Assembly: GCA_910589415.1 (NCBI GenBank)
Contig: OU342638.1
Span: 5,952,001 to 6,016,000, forward strand
Direction of reading: 5' to 3'
DNA: 64,000 bases
From: Malachius bipustulatus
Taxonomy: Eukaryota; Arthropoda; Insecta; Coleoptera; Melyridae
Part shown: positions 45,494 through 56,366 of the stretch, one piece after another
Layout: each line of letters begins with the position of its first letter
How positions within the stretch are numbered: the first letter of the stretch is position 1
The notes under the pieces: generated by a model
Seen by the model: the letters and a program-made list of their open reading frames with translations, nothing else
What the model was told of the DNA's origin: nothing
Database searches by the model: none
Made by a program: the position numbers and the translations under genes

Positions 45494-46132
45494 GGTCGGT
45501 TAAATTAGAGAAAAGATGCGCAATTTTGTGGCTACCTGGAATCCGTTAAGACACACAAGATATCTGTGACCGTTCCTGAAATATCCACCAAAAAAAACTG
45601 AAAAAATATTTTTTTTTCTTTTCGCGATTGCTCCTTTATTATTTGAAGTTCAAATTTGAAAGTTGAATATATTGACATTGCTTGACATTCTATTTGGTGT
45701 CACTTGATTGTTTTTACCCCTATTAGTTCGAAGATAATCTAAGATGGTCAACTTTTGTTTTCCTTATGGACGCCATATTTGAACTTTTTCCGAAAAAATA
45801 TAGAAAAATATTGTGAGTACGATCGCACACCTAAGTCTCAAAAAAAATCTAATATTGCGTCCATTAAGAAAACAAAAGTTGTCTATAATATGTTCGAAAC
45901 TAGTAGGTAGAGGTAAAAACAATCAAGTGACGCCAATAAATGCAGAATGTTCAATGTTCAGTAATCCACTTTCCAACTTCAAATTGAAACTTCAAATAAT
46001 AAAGTAGATATTGAAAAAATAATAAATTGGAGTTTTTAATTTTATTCATGATATTTCTGGAACAGTCACAGATGTCTTGACGGATTCGAGATGGCAACAA
46101 AATAGCGCATCTTTTCTCTAATTTAACCGAGC
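45494..46132. mobile_element. Foldback element, 639 bp, complete
   Basis: Both ends read GGTCGGTTAAATTAGAGAAA or GGCTCGGTTAAATTAGAG in inverted order, followed by 'aagatgcgc', and the arms continue inward to pair 'acttgattgtttttacc' (45699) with 'ggtaaaaacaatcaagt' (45912). Nearly all of it is two arms of one palindrome with a short loop. It lies directly after the (ATACCA)n tail of the non-LTR element. Confidence 0.85.
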
Positions 46133-47589
46133 CTGTATCTCTTGTAGCGTTTAGGAGATATTCATAGTGAGCTCTAAAAAAGAGAACTGAGTACATATTT
46201 ATTTATATTAGTTTAATTATTTCATTAATATTATTTGTAGTTGTAGTATTCTCATCTGCTAGCATGTAGCGAGGCATGTAGGAATGTTTATTTATTTATA
46301 ATAAATAACACCGACGTCTCAAAAGATTGTTTTGAAAACATATTCCTTTCAGGTGAATAAATCTGACCCATAATTGAGCGGTTCACCGTATATACAATTA
46401 TAGACATATTAGACATTCTACTTTATAATTCACATAAATAAGTAATTTGCCAGAGATCAAGGACACCGTGTTTAATTTTATGAATACATGTTTGACGTTA
46501 CCTAATTAATTTATTACATTATTATTATGTCTATTACGAGCACAAGTTCAAGTATCACTTATACGTTTCTATTAAAGGCTATTAGTCGGATATTAACATC
46601 AGAAATAATATTTAATGCAACATGGTGCCTGTTGATGAAAAAAAGTCCTATTTGCAGTTAAAAAACTTAAAAGGTTAAAGCGGTAAATATCTACATCCAC
46701 GTGTCCTAAGTTCCATTAATTTTTTCGGGACCGAGGAGCGAAATAGGGGTGCTGCATGGGTGGGTAAGAACTTAAAAACAGCCATTGCAAACTAATATTA
46801 AGGTCACAACTAAGGCCTCTTTGAAACTACGGTCGAATTTCTATTTTTTTCTTCACTTTCAGGGCAAGGAATATCTTCGAGATTAACATTAGCACGATTA
46901 TTATTATTATTATTATTACTATTATTAATATTTGCATTTATTTTTTATTTGCATTCCAAAAAACGTGACATCGATCACTATTTTATTCCGGCTACGGTTG
47001 AGTTAGCTTGGGGACTTATGCCGGTCATGAAGCGGGCGGGACATCATCCGGCATCATCTGATCGACGCGGTGGCCCAGGATGTTTATAGCGGTGCTAACG
47101 AGGACTTCATAGACCGATTGTTAGTGCCGTTTTTTTGCCAACCATGCATTTTCAAAGCAAATGAATACCTTCCTGGTGTTACTATAGGTACGTCTTCCAC
47201 CCCTATATAAAAAAAAATAATTTTGTCTAAGAAATAAAAAATCATTTTTTTGAGTGGGCCACCTTATCACTTAGGGGTGTAAAAAATAGTTTACGACCTA
47301 TTCTCAGACTTACCGAATATATTATGTATACAAAAAAATATAAAAATCGGTCAAGCCGTTTCGGAGGAGTTTGGTTACAAACACTGTTGCGGGACTTCAG
47401 AATGTGATAACTCGTTCAAAAATATGAAAAAAAAGTTCCTATATTAACATGGATCCACAAATCCACCATTTTCGAGATACTTACTATGTACGTGTCAAGA
47501 AATTTTTTTTCAGTTTCTTGACGATTTCACAGGAACCGCTTCAGATATAAAACTGATTTTTTGTACACATCTCATCATAATTTCCGGTT
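46133..47589. other. Intron DNA with small unassigned pieces
   Basis: Mostly AT-rich. A GC-richer open stretch at 47031-47210 on the plus strand reads 'HHLIDAVAQDVYSGANEDFI' and is discussed as a finding. (ATT)n at 46899-46930. Confidence 0.35.
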
Positions 47590-49193
47590 TTATGGAAGAG
47601 AGCTTGGATTACTCCTTTGTTAAAGAAGGGAGATGCCACTGAGATCACTAATTATCGACCTATCTCTCTGCTGTGCAACTTTTCTAAATGTTTCGAGTCC
47701 ATCTTATACCGGCGCATATACGGCCACGTAAAGAGTTTCATATCGCCATCCCACCACGGATTCGTGGAGGGTCGTTCCACAACGACTAACTTAGCAATTT
47801 TCTCTCAATTCATATATCGGAGGCGTTAGACGGTCAGGATCAGGTGGACGTTGTTTACACCGATTTCCAGAAGGCTTTTGATCGCCTAGATCATTATGTC
47901 TTACTGAAGAAACTGGACCTTTACGGCTTTGCTCCGTCCCTTATGTCCCTAATCAGGTCCTATCTTCTTGAGCGGAGGCAGTCTGTGAGCTATAGAAATT
48001 TCACGTCATCTACATTCATACCTACTTCCGGGGTGCCACAGGGTTCTAACTTGGGTCCGCTATTATTTTTATTGTTCATCAACGATCTACCACTAAGGTT
48101 GACATGTGAGTCCTTGATGTATGCTGATGACCTCAAGATGTATACAAGAGTTAGCTCCACACGCGACTGTATAGCCCTTCAAGAGAATATCAATTCTCTT
48201 ACTTCATGGTGTGACGAACATAGCTTAAATTTAAATATAGCCAAATGTTGTGTTATGACTTTCTCAAGAAGACGCTTCAACTCAAACTTCGATTACTCGG
48301 CGCATGGTATCACTCTGAACAGATCCGACTCTGTCAGAGACCTGGGGGTTCTATTCGACAGTCAGTTTAACTTTTCCCGTCATATCGCATATCCTTGACA
48401 CACAGCCAAAACCTTTAAATTGTATGGCTTTATCTATCGTAACTGTAGAGATTTCAAGGACATCAGGGCCCTCAAGAGTTTTATTTTTCTGTCTCATTAG
48501 ATCTAGACTAGAGTATGCGTCCATAATCTGGTTTCCCATCTATAAAACGCATATTATACCGTCATTGAGTCCGTCCAAAGACAGTTCCTAAAGTTTCTGT
48601 TTTGGGTTGTGCATGGTGCCTTCCCCGAGAGGGGCTGCGACCACTCTATCTTATTGCAGACTTTTAATGTTGTCTCATTGGAAGCCAGGCGTATTGTCGC
48701 ATTCGTACGTTTACTGCATGGTTTGTTACACAACGGCGTTGATTGTGCGTGGTTGTTGAGCAAGCTGTGTTTGGTCGTCCCGAGGTTAAATGCTAGGCAA
48801 CACAATACATTTATTTTTACTGTCTGCCATGTCGGACAAATGTAATGAGGCGCGCTCCTATTGCTATTATGTGTCACTATTTTAACGATATATCTGAACA
48901 CTGTGACTTAAATTTTGACAGTAAAGGTGATATCTTGGAGTGTCGCAGCCGACAGCGGTTTTTACAACGCCTGATGAATTTTTTTGTTGTTAAATTTAAT
49001 TGCCTATCTATACTTATTTGATCAATTAATTACTTATCTACCCTCTCTGGGGGGTCATGTACTCGCGGAACACAATGATCGCTTGTTGCAGGTCATTGTT
49101 TTTTTTACATTTCCTTTTTGTTATTATCATTTTCTGTAATTGGGTGTCGTCACCTGTTGAAAATAAACGTTAATATTATTATTATTATTATTT
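47590..49193 (+). pseudogene. Non-LTR reverse transcriptase relic, (ATT)n-tailed
   Basis: Starts inside the RT: 'LLKKGDATEITNYRPISLLC' (47615), 'HHGFVEGRSTTTNLAIFSQF' (47755), motif A 'VVYTDFQKAFDRLDHYVLLK' (47850), 'SGVPQGSNLGPLLFLLFIND' (48030), catalytic 'MYADDLKMYT' (48118), 'SVRDLGVLFDSQFNFSRHI' (48330), 'VQRQFLKFLFW' (48575). Broken frames continue to about 49000. AATAAA at 49162-49167 is followed by an (ATT)n tail. The 5' part including the endonuclease is missing. It is closely related to the next element. Confidence 0.88.
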
Positions 49194-49332
49194 TCACTAT
49201 TTTCCATCTCAACTTCTAAATTAGTTGGTTTTTGTATCAAGTTGCGGAACTGATCAAAACAACTTGACTGTTTATTCTTCTTGGAGGAATTTTCTGACCA
49301 CGTGGCAAGTGTTAATCATTACAGCTTTCTGG

Positions 49333-49379
<47 letters not shown>
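49333..49379. repeat. (ATT)n microsatellite
   Basis: An uninterrupted ATT tract, probably another retroelement tail; the next element begins just after it. Confidence 0.9.
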
Positions 49380-49380
<1 letters not shown>

Positions 49381-49389
49381 CATTACACT

Positions 49390-52258
49390 CGATGAATTTT
49401 GTAACCTTATTGGTCTGCAACAGCATAATTCTATTTGTAACGCTAATGGAAGATTTTTGGATTTAGTCCTGTCCATATGCTGCTATGTTGAGAGGGCTCT
49501 TGATTCCGCCGTTGCTGAGGATGCACACCATCCTACTCTCTTCATTAAGGTTCCTTGTAGGATTCCTAGACCTCTCAATCCTATCTCCGCTAATGTTAGC
49601 CATTTGTCATATAATTTTAGACGAGCGGACTTTGTTGGTCTATACCGGCATCTTTTCTCTTTATCTTGGAACTGTGTACTTTCCGATATGAACTTGGAAG
49701 CAGCCATTTCAAAGTTTTATGAAATGATCTACCGATCGTTTGACACATTTGTTCCAAAGTTCTTTCCAAGACACAGTTGTAAATATCCACCCTGGTTTTC
49801 TATACCTCAGTCGGCCAAAAGATATAGTAATAAAAGTGCGTGGTAAGTTTACAATCCAGGTAGGCAGACCTTATACACAAGAATTATACACACAAACCTT
49901 AGAATGCCCTTCTCATTGGTTTACCGGAACCAGGTAACCAATAAATAAGGCACTATCTGCCTACAGATGTAACTACTTGGACCTTAAAAGTTTGTGCGCA
50001 GTTTTATTACTATATCTGTTGGTCGACTGAGGTATAGAACGATTATTTCTGACATTTGCATCGTGGAAGCATTATAAGACGCATCTTGATCAAGAGTCTC
50101 TATCTCAGTTTCAATATCTTCGCCATAAACTTAAAAATGACATTAGAGTGGCTCAAACTGCTTTCGCTAGAGACTCGGAGCAAAGAATCAGATCAGCACC
50201 CAAGAGGTTCTGGTCTTATGTCAACCGTAGGAGAGGTGAGTCCTCTGTTCCCTCTCGGGTGTCATATGGTGATGACGTCACTGACCGCCCTTTGGAGGTT
50301 GTCAGCTTCTTCGGGACCTTCTTCAATAGTTGCTTTCGGGATGCCAACGCTACTACTCCCTCATACTCTTCAGATCCCCTTCCCGACGCTGATAGTGGTA
50401 CGACATTCTTGTCACGTGCTTTCGATGAAGCAGACATTCTACTGTCGGTTAAAAAGTTTAGTTCTGCACTAACCGCTGGAGTTGATCTGATTCCGGCCTT
50501 TTTGTGAGAGATTGCGCTCATGTTCTAATGGCTTCATTGCTTCATATTTTCAACTTGATTCTAAAGAATCAAACTTTTCCGGATAAATGGAAAGTGGCCC
50601 AGGACGGTCCCTATTTTCAAGTCGGGTGACAGGTCTTCTGTAACAGCTTACCGACCAATCGCGCTTCTATGTAACTTCTCCAAGCTTTTCGAATTCTGTC
50701 TCTTTAGAAGAATAATAACTAACCTCAGTCGGAAACTTTCGACCTGCCAGCATGGTTTCGTTAAGGGTAGATCCACGGTGACGAACTTGGCTGTGATTCA
50801 GGAGTTAATCGCTGGGAATTTGGACCTGGGTCTGCAGGTTGATGTCATATATACGGATTTCAGCAAGGCCTTCGATCGTTTGGATCATTGTACCTACACT
50901 CTTGTCCAAGCAACGTAGCTTTGGTTGTTCCGGGGATCTTGTTGCGCTGTTCGAGAGCTATATCACTGGCAGAAGTCAGTTTGTTGAATTATCTGGATTT
51001 CGGTCAGATACGTTTGGTGTGTCTTCTGGTGTTCCTCAGGGATCAGTGCTGGGTCCGTTTTTTTCAACATCTTTGTGAATGCGTTGTGAACATTTTTGCG
51101 AGCGAACTGCTGCCTTTTATACGCGGATGATCTGAAGATCTATACGGTTGTTAGGTCCATTGATGACGCGGTGCTTATGCAGGAAAGATTGGATATATTC
51201 AGGCAATGGTGTGTGAGAAATCATATGAACCTGAATATTGCTAAATGTGCAGTGGTATTTTACTCGCGTAGTAGAGCTCCTATCCTGTATGACTACGGCT
51301 TGTCTGGGGTTCCTTTGACTAGATCTAATAGTATCAAAGACCTGGGTCTTTGATAGTGGTATTTGATTCTAGTTTATCGTTTAGACAGCATATTGATTTC
51401 CTCCTCTGCCTATAGGATATGTTGGGTTTCGTTATACGCAACTCTAGACAGTTTGTGTGCGCTGACACGATGTTAACTTTATTCAAATCCTTAGTAAGAT
51501 GCTATCTAGAATACGCCTCCCTAATCTGGTTTCCCTCATATCTATCTCACATCAGTTCCCTAGAAACTGTCCAACGCAAATTCCTAAAATATTTGTGCTT
51601 TCTCTTAGATTCTGCGTATCCACCTAAGGGCTTCCCACAGGACGCTCTCTTGGAGAATTTGGGCTTCACAGTCTACAAAAACGTCAAGCAGCCAGCTCCG
51701 TTTTATTTCTATTTAAACTGCTCCATAATATCATTGATTGTCCGCAACTAGTTAAACGATTAAATTTCACTGTCCCTCGATTAGGTGCCAGATTTCGCAG
51801 TACTTTTTATCTTCCAACGCCTCGTACGCGTCTCCTGGAGTCGTCACCGATTTACACAATGTGCCAAAATTATATGCGTGTCGGGAACTCTCTCGATATC
51901 TTCTGTTCATTAACTTTTGAGATAAAAACTTTGTTTGATTCTGAGCCCTAATTTACTTGCATATATTGCAACATCCTATTTAAAATGTTCATTTTATTCT
52001 CAAATACGTGCTTCTTGTATACTTATCACCTGCAGATACTGTTACTGTTACTTTATTTTGCTATGATTTGTATTAAGTTAGTTTTTGTTTTTGTAATTCA
52101 TATTGATCGATTTTTTCCTCCTTTTCTTCTAGTTTATACTTATAATGCTGCTGTGGTTACTTTTTGTGTATCTGTTTAAATTTTGTACTCCCAACCGGTA
52201 ATTGGCTTCGGCTGTTGGTGGCTATATCAAATAAATAAAATAAATAAAATAAATAAAT
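49390..52258 (+). pseudogene. Non-LTR ORF2: endonuclease end, linker and RT, broken
   Basis: Begins in the endonuclease C-terminus: 'LDEFCNLIGLQQHNSICNAN', 'GRFLDLVLS', 'DAHHPTLFIKV' (49390-49560). The linker reads 'RSAPKRFWSYVNRRRGESSV' (50190). RT blocks: 'AYRPIALLCNFSKLFEFCLF' (50645), 'QHGFVKGRSTVTNLAVIQEL' (50750), motif A 'VIYTDFSKAFDRLDH' (50845), 'SGVPQGSVLGPFF' (51030), catalytic 'YADDLKIYT' (51120), 'MNLNIAKCAVVFYSR' (51225). Frameshifts break it in at least six places. The 3' tail is (AATAA)n at 52229-52258. An inverted duplication interrupts the linker (49788-50040). Confidence 0.88.
49788..50040. repeat. Inverted duplication inside the non-LTR linker
   Basis: 49788-49875 ('ttctatacctcagtcggcca' onward to 'aggtaggcagaccttat') is matched in reverse by 49945-50040, with scattered differences. 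The centre contains the palindrome 'attggtttaccgg...ccaat' (49916-49943). The arms differ, so one may come from a diverged relative. Confidence 0.75.
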
Positions 52259-52379
52259 GAATTATTTACTTTTTGAGCTCTGATTAAATTTATTTCATCC
52301 GGCATGAGCGGATATTTCGGGGTTGCTTGAAATTCTTTTATTACAATTACAAACCGAAGAAGTTTATGTAAAAGAATAC

Positions 52380-52475
52380 TATGATCGATCCTGTCGAATG
52401 CCTTGTAAAAGTTCATGAAAACCACATCGATCTGACCGCGGCTATCCAGAACCTCAGATACAAATTGTGTAAAGA

Positions 52476-52525
<50 letters not shown>

Positions 52526-53260
52526 GTTTGAAATTACAAATTGCAGTCTTACGATTAACATGTTGTTTAGTTTATTAAATTACATATGATTGGTTTCGTC
52601 GATCATGGGGAAAAGAACGATCTGTAGGATATTCTGATGTGATGTTGACATCATGGTGAAGCATTTGCTTTGAGAGATATAGTCTAGGGAAAACTGTAAA
52701 GGACAGCAAGTTCGTGGAAGTTGAGCGCTCTAGTCTTGAAGCCATGCTTGACATGGCGAAATGGAACCACGGACGAGAGGGTAGACATGGGAGTACACCA
52801 CCATCTCAAAGACCTTGGCATAATTATTTATGATCGAGATTGGCCTATAGTTCTTTATTATTTCCGGATTGTCGCTTTTCAATATCGGACAAACTTTGGC
52901 AACCTTCCAAGCACTTGGAAAAGAGGAGGTTTTTAAGGATAAGTTAAAAATTATCGTCAAAGGTTCCGAAAATACTCTTATCACGCAAGTTCTCAATGGC
53001 TTTCCTGACATCATCAACAGCTCGTTCAACTCAACAAACCACCCGTTGTCAAACTGAGGGAAAAATGAACTATCGTCAGCGGCGTCAGCGCTGTCGCCGC
53101 CGCACAAGGCCTCCGGAGAGTATACGCTGCTGAAGAATTCCGCGAATTTATTCACAATATCAGCAGGATCGTCACTGCTAACACCCTGCGCGTCGACAAC
53201 TGAACCTGGAATTCTAGAATGACCCCTTTTGTTTTGTATGAACTGCCAGAATTTTTTTGG
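52380..53260 (-). pseudogene. Non-LTR reverse transcriptase fragment (minus strand)
   Basis: The minus strand reads 'FAEFFSSVYSPEAL' (53140), 'PLTIIFNLSLKTSSFPSAWK' (52960), 'VCPILKSDNPEIIKNYRPIS' (52880), 'CQ..HGF' then 'RSTSTNLLSFT' (52700), and after an insertion 'VDVVFMNFYKAFDRIDHSIL' (52425). The C-terminal half with the YADD site is absent. A (TA)n-containing insertion of about 220 bp (52470-52690) splits it; 'tgtaaag(g)ac' on both sides may be its duplication. Confidence 0.82.
52478..52523. repeat. (TA)n microsatellite
   Basis: About 22 uninterrupted TA units at the left edge of the insertion in the minus-strand RT fragment. Confidence 0.92.
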
Positions 53261-53332
53261 TTCGCTTGTTTAAGTTTTTCTCCACGTCATAGACATATAG
53301 CTGGCATATGCACGTCCTAATGGAAACTCTAA

Positions 53333-54028
53333 GGGTAAAAACATAGTAGAACGACGAGACTAGAGGCACAGCGACGAGGTAAGCGACGCGGCTTTTATTT
53401 AATCTTGTATGGTAATGAAGCCAAACATAGTGAAGCGGTTGACGCAGTACTAAGCGACGAGACAAGCGAGGCGATGCGCGTCGAGATAAAAATTACATTT
53501 ATTGTCGCGTTGACAAATTTGATTTTTTTGACAAAATTTGTAAAAAAAAAAAATTATTTAATAACCTGATGACTTGTAGAGTGTACGTACTACATACTCA
53601 ATGGCTGAGCAAGTGAATATAACAATAATCTCCGTGTTCAACAGGCGTGCATTATGGAATAATTATAGTTAAACGTGGCAATTTCCATTCTCAAATATTC
53701 AAAAAATCGGTCTGGGTGTTGCTTGAGCTCAGAAAATAATGTATGGTACTGTCCAAACCGTTTGCGTACTTTATTAATAGTATGTACAGAAGTAACAGAA
53801 GTTCTGTCCAAACTTCCCATTGCAATAAGCCCGCGAAGCGCGGCATTATCGAATAAAATTTCATCTTCACTGTCGGAGAACATTGTTCATCATTGAGTTT
53901 GAAAAGTCAAAACAGTAAATCGCAACTTCTGTCTCCTCACTATGTGCATGTCTCATGTCTCGTCGCTTATATCGTCGCTTACCTCGTCGCTGTGCCTCTA
54001 GTCTCGTCGTTCTACTATGTTTTTACCC
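53333..54028 (-). mobile_element. PIF/Harbinger-type element, 696 bp, TSD TAA
   Basis: The ends GGGTAAAAACATAGTAGAAC and its inverted form match over about 55 bases (53333-53387 and 53970-54028). TAA flanks both sides (53330-53332 and 54029-54031). The TAA duplication and GGG start fit PIF/Harbinger. It carries a short minus-strand frame with a Harbinger-like N-terminus. Confidence 0.9.
53638..53883 (-). CDS. Harbinger transposase N-terminal remnant
   Basis: 81 codons reading 'MFSDSEDEILFDNAALRGLI ... FGQYHTLFSELKQHPDRFFE'. The segment 'YHTLFSELKQHPDRFF.YLRM' followed by 'TFNY' is typical of the region ahead of the DDE domain in HARBI1-like transposases. The catalytic domain is absent, so the element is an internal-deletion derivative that probably moved with help from a full-length relative. 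Confidence 0.6.
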   Translation of the reverse strand: MFSDSEDEILFDNAALRGLIAMGSLDRTSVTSVHTINKVRKRFGQYHTLFSELKQHPDRFFEYLRMEIATFNYNYSIMHAC

Positions 54029-54149
54029 TAAGAATTATAAATTCATTTAGATAACACGCTCTACTCGTCTGTCTATACATATATGACACCTATTTATGCG
54101 ATTGATGCCCAAGAAGGTTTCTTCTTCTAAAGAGGGTTCTTATCTTAAA

Positions 54150-56065
54150 ATCTACGGAATGAATGAGAATGAAGAAAATCATTTCGCTAAGAAGTTCGCC
54201 TTCTCTAGCCGTGGATGCAATAATAGTCCCGTCTATCCCATATGTAAATGATGGAATGGTGGATGTTGTCAAATTCTGTCTGACTGCCTTTAGTCCAGTC
54301 AACAAATGGCCCAAAAGGAGGTGTAGAGTGCGTAAGCAGGTACCTAAAGCGATTCCTTCAGGAACTTGTTCAGGATACTTAGGGAGTTAACATACCAAAA
54401 GTCCTGCCTCTAGGTAGCGAACCGGGGGAGGGGAGGGGGATCTCGCTTTTGGGGATTCCGGTATCCTACGCGACTTTCGAATTCCCATCCGTTTTTGAGT
54501 TACACGCTACACAAAGATAGGGTTTTTCGAAATAAATCATTTTACCCCATATTTTTCATCATACATCCCTCTTTTATGGTTTTCTATATCTCAGAAATGA
54601 TACGTCGTAGGGAAAAATTTACTTATAATAAACAAAAGCTCTATAAAACTTCTTTTAAACGAATTTCTTCCTCTGATGACTACTTTAGACGATACGATAC
54701 GATATGAAAAATATGAATTGAAATGATTTATTTCGAAAATTTCAACTGTTTCCTAGCGTGTAGCTCGAAACCGGTTGAGAATTAGAAAAACTCTATATGG
54801 GTTAAAAGTTTTAAACAATTCTACGAGCTTTTGTTTATTATAAGGAAATTTTTCCCTACGACATACAGTTTCTGAGATATAACCGAAAACTCCGAAAGTG
54901 GAATGTTTGATGAAAAATATGAGGTAACATAATTATGATTTATTTCGAAAAAATCTACTTTTGTGGAGGCATGTAACTCAAAAACGGTTGGGAATTCAAA
55001 AATCAAGTACAGAATAAAAGTTGTACATAATTTTATAGACATGTGCACGGACGATTTGTGGTGTCGGGGCTCTCTCGCCAAGGTGAAAAGCAAGTTGTTT
55101 GAATGTGACAGCATCTTTGCATCTCTTGTTGAACCAAGGTTTTGTTATTTGAGGGCTGTTTTTTTAAGAGGGAATGTAAGCTTCTATGGCTGTTAAGATG
55201 ACGTGAGAAACTTCCCTAACACAAGCAGATGAATCATTGGAGCCGAAACAAACGCTCCGCCCTGGAAAAAGCTCTATAATGTTCTCTGCGTTTTTCCCAC
55301 TCGGCCGATCTGCACTGCCAGATTGTAAGCAATTTACTTTCTTCTTTATTGTTACTAATTGGTAGGGCACACGACGATGTTGTGACGAGTTTCTGGTGTG
55401 GGGAACCCAATGGAGCTTTCACTGTGATGTTATAATGAGGATTCGTGGTAAAAAATTGTTCCAGAAGGCTGTCGAATTCTCCCTCGCGATCTGGAACTAG
55501 GATTGGTTGCTCAACGAGTTGGGTAAAGCCACAGCTAATAGAAAAAACTTCAGCTTCACGACCTTCTTCATCACTAATCATTGGAGTGTTTATGCCAGTT
55601 TGCGTTATGTACATAGAAGTCTCCCAAAATTGCTATTTCGGCTTCAGGATAATTTATTTGTAAGAAATTTACAGAATTTGTCAGGTGCGAAAAAGTGCCC
55701 TATACTGTTTATCGTTTGGCGTCTCTTATCCTAAGCCACATGACATCAATCACGTTGGCAACAGAGGTCGTTTCTGACAAAAACTCCAAATCTAAAGTTA
55801 TCGCTAAGTCGGGAGTAAAAGTTGTATCCTGGGTCCCTGGGTAAAGATGAACTGTCTTTAATGACGCTTGAACTTTTGTTTCACACTGTGCTAGAAGGTG
55901 GGGGTTTTTTCTGCAGGCAAATGCCTGCAGAAGTTGGTGTACTGAATTGATATTTGTGTTCAAATCTCTAATATTGCAAAAGTCAAGTAAACTTTCCCAT
56001 TCGGGAGATGTTAAAATTCTTGCATGAGTTAGTCCCCGTATTAGCCTTTTCCGGAGATCCGAACA
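54150..56065 (-). pseudogene. Non-LTR ORF2 start: endonuclease and linker (minus strand), broken
   Basis: The minus strand reads an AP endonuclease start 'LDFCNIRDLNTNINSVHQLL' and 'NPHLLAQCETKVQASL' (55990-55850), 'VANVIDVMWLRI' (55740), 'EAEIAILGDF' (55640), 'GFTQLVEQPILVPDREGEFD' (55500), 'PLGSPHQKLV' where SSDH would be expected (55400), then the linker 'VREVSHVILTAIEAYIPS' (55200) and 'KKQPSN' (55160). After a foldback insertion, matching linker text resumes at 54160-54330. It is the same family as the elements at 31855 and 56367 and preserves their missing endonuclease. The reverse transcriptase is absent. Confidence 0.85.
54478..55005. mobile_element. Foldback MITE, ~530 bp
   Basis: 54478-54660 and 54820-55005 are inverted repeats: 'gaattcccatccgtttttga' versus 'tcaaaaacggttgggaattc', then 'tttcgaaataaatcat', 'tatatctcagaaa' and 'cgtagggaaaaattt' in reverse order. 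It lies inside the minus-strand non-LTR relic. Confidence 0.85.
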
Positions 56066-56366
56066 AGGGGGTTATTTGAACTCCGGAACATTTTAACCCG
56101 GGAACGCCATTTATGCTTATTTTTCTTTCTGGCCCTACGGACCGGAATCCCGGACAGCAACGAAACGTCAGCTATTTAAAGCAACTTCGCGCCTCTCAAG
56201 TCAGAAATATGGTATTCATCCGGACGAGGCTGTGTGGGTGTATGTCCTCTATCATCTGATTTACTTGTTTTGGTCAGCCTCGGGTAGAGTACCTGGATAT
56301 TGACAGATTTTTATTGTATAAGAGTACAGAGGTTAGTGTCATTTTCGTAGGTCGTCTCCTTTTACG

